Part shown: piece after piece, positions 60,290 to 64,000 of the stretch | Layout of the letters: the number at the start of each line of letters is the position of its first letter | How positions within the stretch are numbered: the stretch's first letter is position 1 | Source: JBNKFV01 sp050289485 | GTDB taxonomy: Bacteria > Pseudomonadota > Gammaproteobacteria > Pseudomonadales > Cellvibrionaceae | NCBI GenBank assembly: GCA_050289485.1 | Contig: JBNKFV010000024.1 | Location: 62,001-126,000 of the forward strand | DNA: 64,000 bases | Reading direction: 5' to 3' | Translations under genes and position numbers: made by a program | Notes under the pieces: model-generated | Database searches by the model: none | Seen by the model: only the letters and a program-made list of their open reading frames with translations | What the model was told of the DNA's origin: nothing

Positions 60290-61237
60290 ATGACCACCCC
60301 ACTGAATATTGTCTTTGCCGGTACACCGGACTTTGCAGCGCATCACCTGCAGGTGCTGCTTGATAGCCCTCACAACGTTTTTGCGGTTTACACCCAGCCA
60401 GACCGGCCCGCAGGCCGGGGCAAAAAGCTGGTGGCCAGCCCAGTGAAGAACCTGGCACTGGAACACAGCATCCCAGTGTATCAGCCGATCAATTTCAAAG
60501 CTGAAGAAGACCAGCAGGCGTTAAAGGCCCTGCAAGCCGACATTATGGTGGTGGTTGCCTACGGTTTGTTGCTGCCAAAAATTGTTCTCGATACCCCCAA
60601 ACTTGGCTGTATCAATGTGCATGCATCACTGCTACCACGCTGGCGCGGGGCGGCGCCCATCCAGCGCGCGCTGGCCGCTGGCGACAATGAAACCGGCGTA
60701 ACTATTATGCAGATGGATGTTGGCCTCGATACCGGCGATATGCTGGTGAAAGCCCGCTGCCCTATCGAGCCAAGTGACACCGGCGGTACATTGCATGACA
60801 AATTATTGGCCATTGGAGGGCCTGCCTTGCTGGAAGCACTCGACCAACTGGCCAATGGCACCAGCCAACCGCAGCAACAGGACAACAACCAAAGTAATTA
60901 TGCGGCCAAGATCACCAAGGACGAACTGGCGATTAACTGGGCAGCGGCAGCGACTGATATCGAACGGGATATTCGCGCGTTTAACCCGTTTCCCATCTGC
61001 CATGCAGGGCTTGAAGGCGAACGACTGCGTATCTTTCGTGCCGAAGTTGCGGTGCAATCTAGCGATACCACCCCCGGTACCATCATCAGCGCTGACAAAA
61101 CCGGCATTGTGGTGGCTTGTGGCAAAGATTGCCTGCGCCTGCTGGAACTGCAATTGCCGGGTAAGAAAGCCATGCCCGTGGCAGATGTAATGAATGGCTA
61201 CGCCCAGCGCTTTACGCCGGGTACACAACTGCAATGA
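60290..61237 (+). CDS. fmt: Methionyl-tRNA formyltransferase
   Basis: This 315-residue enzyme formylates Met-tRNA for initiation. The N-terminal catalytic domain has FAGTPDFAAHHL, the active-site NVHASLLPRWRGAAPIQRA and LDTGDML; the C-terminal OB-like domain follows (INWAAAATDIERDIRAFNPFPIC). It overlaps rsmB as ATGA, so translation is coupled. Confidence 0.97.
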   Translation: MTTPLNIVFAGTPDFAAHHLQVLLDSPHNVFAVYTQPDRPAGRGKKLVASPVKNLALEHSIPVYQPINFKAEEDQQALKALQADIMVVVAYGLLLPKIVLDTPKLGCINVHASLLPRWRGAAPIQRALAAGDNETGVTIMQMDVGLDTGDMLVKARCPIEPSDTGGTLHDKLLAIGGPALLEALDQLANGTSQPQQQDNNQSNYAAKITKDELAINWAAAATDIERDIRAFNPFPICHAGLEGERLRIFRAEVAVQSSDTTPGTIISADKTGIVVACGKDCLRLLELQLPGKKAMPVADVMNGYAQRFTPGTQLQ

Positions 61238-62532
61238 GTGTTCGCCAGGTTGCCGCTCTTGTCATTCGTGACCTGCTTGTCGACAAGCGGAGCTTGGCCA
61301 CCTTAATGCCGCCCGCGTTGGCCAAAGTTAACGACAAAGACCGAGGCCTACTACAAGAACTCTGCTTTGGCAGCGCCCGCTGGTTACCCCAATTACAGCT
61401 GTATATTAACGAATTACTCGACAAGCCCTTAAAGCAAAAAGATGCAGATATAAACGCCCTACTGATAGTGGGTGCTTACCAACTACTATATACCCGAATC
61501 CCGGATCACGCCGCCCTATCCTCGACCGTTGAGGTATGCCGCCGGTTGAAAAAGAATTGGGCCACCAATGTGGTTAACGGTGTGCTCCGCCATTTGCAAC
61601 GCAACCACAAAACCCTGGCTGAAACACTGCAAGCAAAGAGTGCCGTGTTTCGCTACAGTCACCCCAACTGGATGATCAACGCTATCGAGAAAAGCTGGCC
61701 AGAAACCAGCCACGAGATTCTCAACGCTAATAACCAACATCCACCTTTTACCCTGCGCTTGAACACCGCCGTCGTTAAACGCGAAGATTATTTAACCCAA
61801 CTGGAAAACGCCGGTGTCAAAGCCGAAGCCTGCCCCTATAGCCCTTACGGTATTCGTCTGCTGAAAGCGGTGGCGGTTGATAGTTTACCGGGGTTTAGCG
61901 AAGGGTATGTAAGCGTGCAGGATGAAGCGGCACAGTTGGCCGCTCCCCTGTTGCAACTTGAACCGGGCCAACGCGTGCTGGATGCCTGTTGCGCCCCCGG
62001 TGGTAAAACCTGCCATATTCTGGAGCGAGAACCCGGATTGGCCGAGGTCGTTGCATTGGATGTAGACGAAAGCCGTTTGGCACGTGTGGAAGAGAACCTT
62101 TCTCGCCTGAAACAAACCGCCACGCTGCGCTGCGGCGACGCCGGTAATCTGGACGATTGGTGGAACGGCCAGCCTTTCGACCGCATTCTGCTGGATGCGC
62201 CTTGCTCTGCCACCGGCGTGATCAGGCGCCACCCAGATATCAAATTACTGCGTACGCGGGCAGATATTGCTAAGCTAGCCGACGTTCAGCAACGTTTGTT
62301 GCACACTCTCTGGCAAACTTTAAAACCCGGCGGCCTTTTGGTGTACGCCACCTGCTCGATTATGCCGGAAGAAAACGCTCAGCAAGTGGCTGCGTTTTTA
62401 GCTGCTGAAGCCAGTGCACAAGCGCTGCCGATAAACGCAGAATGGGGGGAAGCGCAGGCAGTGGGTAAACAATTATTCCCGCACACGAACGGCCACGATG
62501 GCTTTTACTATGCTTGTTTGCAAAAGCAGTAA
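61234..62532 (+). CDS. rsmB: 16S rRNA m5C967 methyltransferase RsmB
   Basis: This 432-residue enzyme methylates C967 of 16S rRNA. An N-terminal NusB-like RNA-binding domain (about 1-140) precedes a SAM-dependent domain with LDACCAPGGKTCHIL, VVALDVDESRL, and the catalytic LLDAPCSATGVIRRHPDIK and YATCSIMPEEN cysteines. The stop lies 6 bp before the MITE-like element, which may have removed or replaced the original rsmB-trkA spacer. Confidence 0.96.
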   Translation: MSVRQVAALVIRDLLVDKRSLATLMPPALAKVNDKDRGLLQELCFGSARWLPQLQLYINELLDKPLKQKDADINALLIVGAYQLLYTRIPDHAALSSTVEVCRRLKKNWATNVVNGVLRHLQRNHKTLAETLQAKSAVFRYSHPNWMINAIEKSWPETSHEILNANNQHPPFTLRLNTAVVKREDYLTQLENAGVKAEACPYSPYGIRLLKAVAVDSLPGFSEGYVSVQDEAAQLAAPLLQLEPGQRVLDACCAPGGKTCHILEREPGLAEVVALDVDESRLARVEENLSRLKQTATLRCGDAGNLDDWWNGQPFDRILLDAPCSATGVIRRHPDIKLLRTRADIAKLADVQQRLLHTLWQTLKPGGLLVYATCSIMPEENAQQVAAFLAAEASAQALPINAEWGEAQAVGKQLFPHTNGHDGFYYACLQKQ

Positions 62533-62538
62533 GATCTA

Positions 62539-62802
62539 GGGCCTGTTAACACTAAGTTGGATGGTCCTGTTGTGGCTAAAAAGCCGCCAATTTAGGCGCG
62601 AGGAATGAGGTTTGGTTATTCCAAATGAACGACGAGCAACGCAGGGTGGCGGCTTTTTAGCCACAACCCGAAGGGCTGGAACCAGTTTACCGTCCTGTGG
62701 CGTTATTTTTCGCTTATTTGGAATACCAAACCACACTCAAAATGCCTTGCAGGACAACAAACTGGTTTCCAGCAGGACATTCAAATTAGTATTAACAGGC
62801 CC
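62539..62802 (+). mobile_element. 264-bp MITE-like element with terminal inverted repeats
   Basis: The ends are GGGCCTGTTAACACTAA and, inverted, GGGCCTGTTAATACTAA; imperfect similarity extends to about 28 bp. Direct TA dinucleotides flank it (CTA-GGG and CCC-TAA), fitting the YTAR/TA targets of IS5- or IS630-type transposases. Inside are several nested inverted repeats: a perfect 21-bp pair at 62569-62589 and its complement near 62649-62669, and pairs built on GGTTTGG-ATTCCAAAT and GGAACCAGTTT-GTCCTG. The single-stranded form could fold into a long branched structure. It has no open reading frame of its own, so it would be mobilised in trans. Confidence 0.8.
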
Positions 62803-62815
62803 TAAGGATCTGTGA

Positions 62816-64000
62816 ATGAAAATTATCATTTTGGGTGCTGGCCAGGTAGGGGGAACGCTGGCCGACAACCTGGCCAATGAAAATAATGACATTACCATCG
62901 TCGACGCCGACGACCAGCGCCTGCGCGAACTGCGCGACCGCCTCGACATTGGCGTGGTGACCGGCGCGGCATCGTATCCGCAAACTCTGGTGCAAGCCGG
63001 CATTGAAGATGCCGACATTCTCATCGCTGTGACCAACAACGATGAAATCAATATGGTAGCCTGCCAGATTGCCCACAGCCTGTTCAGTACTCCTACCAAA
63101 ATTGCCCGCGTACGCGCCCATGCCTACCTGCGCAATCCCGAACTGTTCCACAATGGTGGAATTCCGGTCGATGTATTAATCAGCCCGGAAAAACTGGTCG
63201 CCGACTATGTATACCGCTTGATTGAACACCCTGGTGCACTGCAGGTGCTCGATTTTGCCAATGGCGAAGTACAGCTGGTGGCAGTAAAAGCCTATTATGG
63301 CGGCCCACTGGTAGGCCAGGAGTTACGCTTTCTGCGCCAGCATATGCCAGCCGTCGATACCCGCGTGGCAGCCATCTACCGCCGCGACCGCTCCATTATT
63401 CCTGAAGGCACCACGGTTATCGAAGCCGACGACGAGGTATTCTTTATTGCCGCAAAATCTCATATTCGTGCGGTAATGAGTGAATTGCGTCGGCTCGAAA
63501 CCCCGTATAGGCGCATTATTATTGCCGGTGGCGGTAACATCGGCGCGCGCCTCGCCCGTGAATTGGAAACCGGCTATTCGGTAAAGCTGATCGAGAAATT
63601 TCCGGAACGCTGTAAATTTCTCTCCGAGCGCCTCGACAACACCATTGTTTTGCAGGGCAGCGCTTCGGATCAGGAACTGCTGCTGGAAGAAAACATTGAA
63701 GACACGGATGTGTTTCTCGCCCTCACCAATAACGACGAAGCCAACATCATGGCCTCGATGCTGGCCAAGCGCCTTGGCGCCCGCAAAGTGATGGCCATTA
63801 TCAACAACCCAGCCTACGCTGACCTGGTACAGGGTGGGGATATCGACATTGCTATTTCACCCCAACAGACCACCATTGGCAGCCTGCTAACCTATGTACG
63901 CCGTGGCGACATTGTTAACGTGCATTCATTGCGGCGCGGCGCGGCCGAAGCCATTGAAGTCATCGCCCACGGCGATATGCGCTCGTCCAAAGTGGTGGGG
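62816..64000 (+). CDS. trkA: Potassium transport peripheral protein TrkA (truncated by window end)
   Basis: The gene is open through the window end with 395 codons visible of about 457 usual. It has two RCK repeats: the first NAD-binding site IIILGAGQVGGTLADNL (residues 3-19) with VDADDQRL, the second IIIAGGGNIGARLARELE near 226, and TrkA-C segments between and after. It regulates Trk potassium uptake by NAD(H) binding. The ribosome binding site AAGGA begins in the bases next to the MITE end, so translation signals survived the insertion. Confidence 0.96.
   Translation, partial: MKIIILGAGQVGGTLADNLANENNDITIVDADDQRLRELRDRLDIGVVTGAASYPQTLVQAGIEDADILIAVTNNDEINMVACQIAHSLFSTPTKIARVRAHAYLRNPELFHNGGIPVDVLISPEKLVADYVYRLIEHPGALQVLDFANGEVQLVAVKAYYGGPLVGQELRFLRQHMPAVDTRVAAIYRRDRSIIPEGTTVIEADDEVFFIAAKSHIRAVMSELRRLETPYRRIIIAGGGNIGARLARELETGYSVKLIEKFPERCKFLSERLDNTIVLQGSASDQELLLEENIEDTDVFLALTNNDEANIMASMLAKRLGARKVMAIINNPAYADLVQGGDIDIAISPQQTTIGSLLTYVRRGDIVNVHSLRRGAAEAIEVIAHGDMRSSKVVG

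Overview
The window looks like chromosomal DNA of a free-living, aerobic gammaproteobacterium. The evidence is the gene content and order: polA facing engB, dsbA with cytochrome c4, a coxBA-ctaG-coxC operon with a surf1-ctaA-ctaB-sco assembly operon, yheV-prlC, hemF-aroE, tsaC and dprA beside def-fmt-rsmB-trkA, and a glrK-qseG-glrR two-component locus. A Cellvibrionaceae-like (Cellvibrio/Teredinibacter/Saccharophagus type) host is my inference from this order and is not proven by the sequence.

Positions 1-20181 hold an exosortase A (XrtA/PEP-CTERM type) exopolysaccharide locus. A long minus-strand operon (16604 down to 1 and beyond the left edge) encodes, in transcription order, the lipid-linked sugar transferase, a BY-kinase-like ATPase with a broken P-loop, the Wza-like export lipoprotein, the Wzz-like chain-length protein, an outer-membrane barrel, a FemAB/GNAT-like acyltransferase, the exosortase fused to an EpsI domain, a GT2, a GT4, a polysaccharide deacetylase, two tandem asparagine-synthetase-type amidotransferases, another GT4 and a partial gene. 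A divergent plus-strand operon (16902-20181) adds a sugar epimerase, the XrtA-type deacetylase and a FemAB protein. No PEP-CTERM substrate protein is visible in the window.

Positions 20182-20895 carry one intact tRNA-Arg(UCG) flanked by direct repeats of its own upstream and downstream sequence, including a 19-nt tRNA stub. This looks like the debris of a tandem tRNA cassette array. Positions 20896-29940 hold envelope and signalling genes: a glycine-zipper lipoprotein, a PA2778/PA2779-like pair, a two-BON-domain periplasmic protein, GlrR-QseG-GlrK, a lone receiver protein and a diguanylate cyclase. Directly after glrR lie two exact TGTC-N10-GACA palindromes and a sigma-54 type -24/-12 promoter reading into the BON gene. 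This is a nearly self-explanatory GlrR regulon element.

Positions 30063-39258 are housekeeping and zinc uptake: dsbA, cytochrome c4, engB, polA, a small secreted protein, and znuA divergent from zur-znuC-znuB with a Zur-box-like palindrome between them. Positions 39304-48032 encode a caa3-type cytochrome c oxidase and its assembly factors, including an SCO-like CxxxC protein. Positions 48661-64000 hold a MATE transporter, two little-known proteins and a run of core genes ending in a truncated trkA. A 264-bp MITE-like element with terminal inverted repeats and TA duplications sits between rsmB and trkA. A lone copy of its left end lies exactly at the stop codon of engB.
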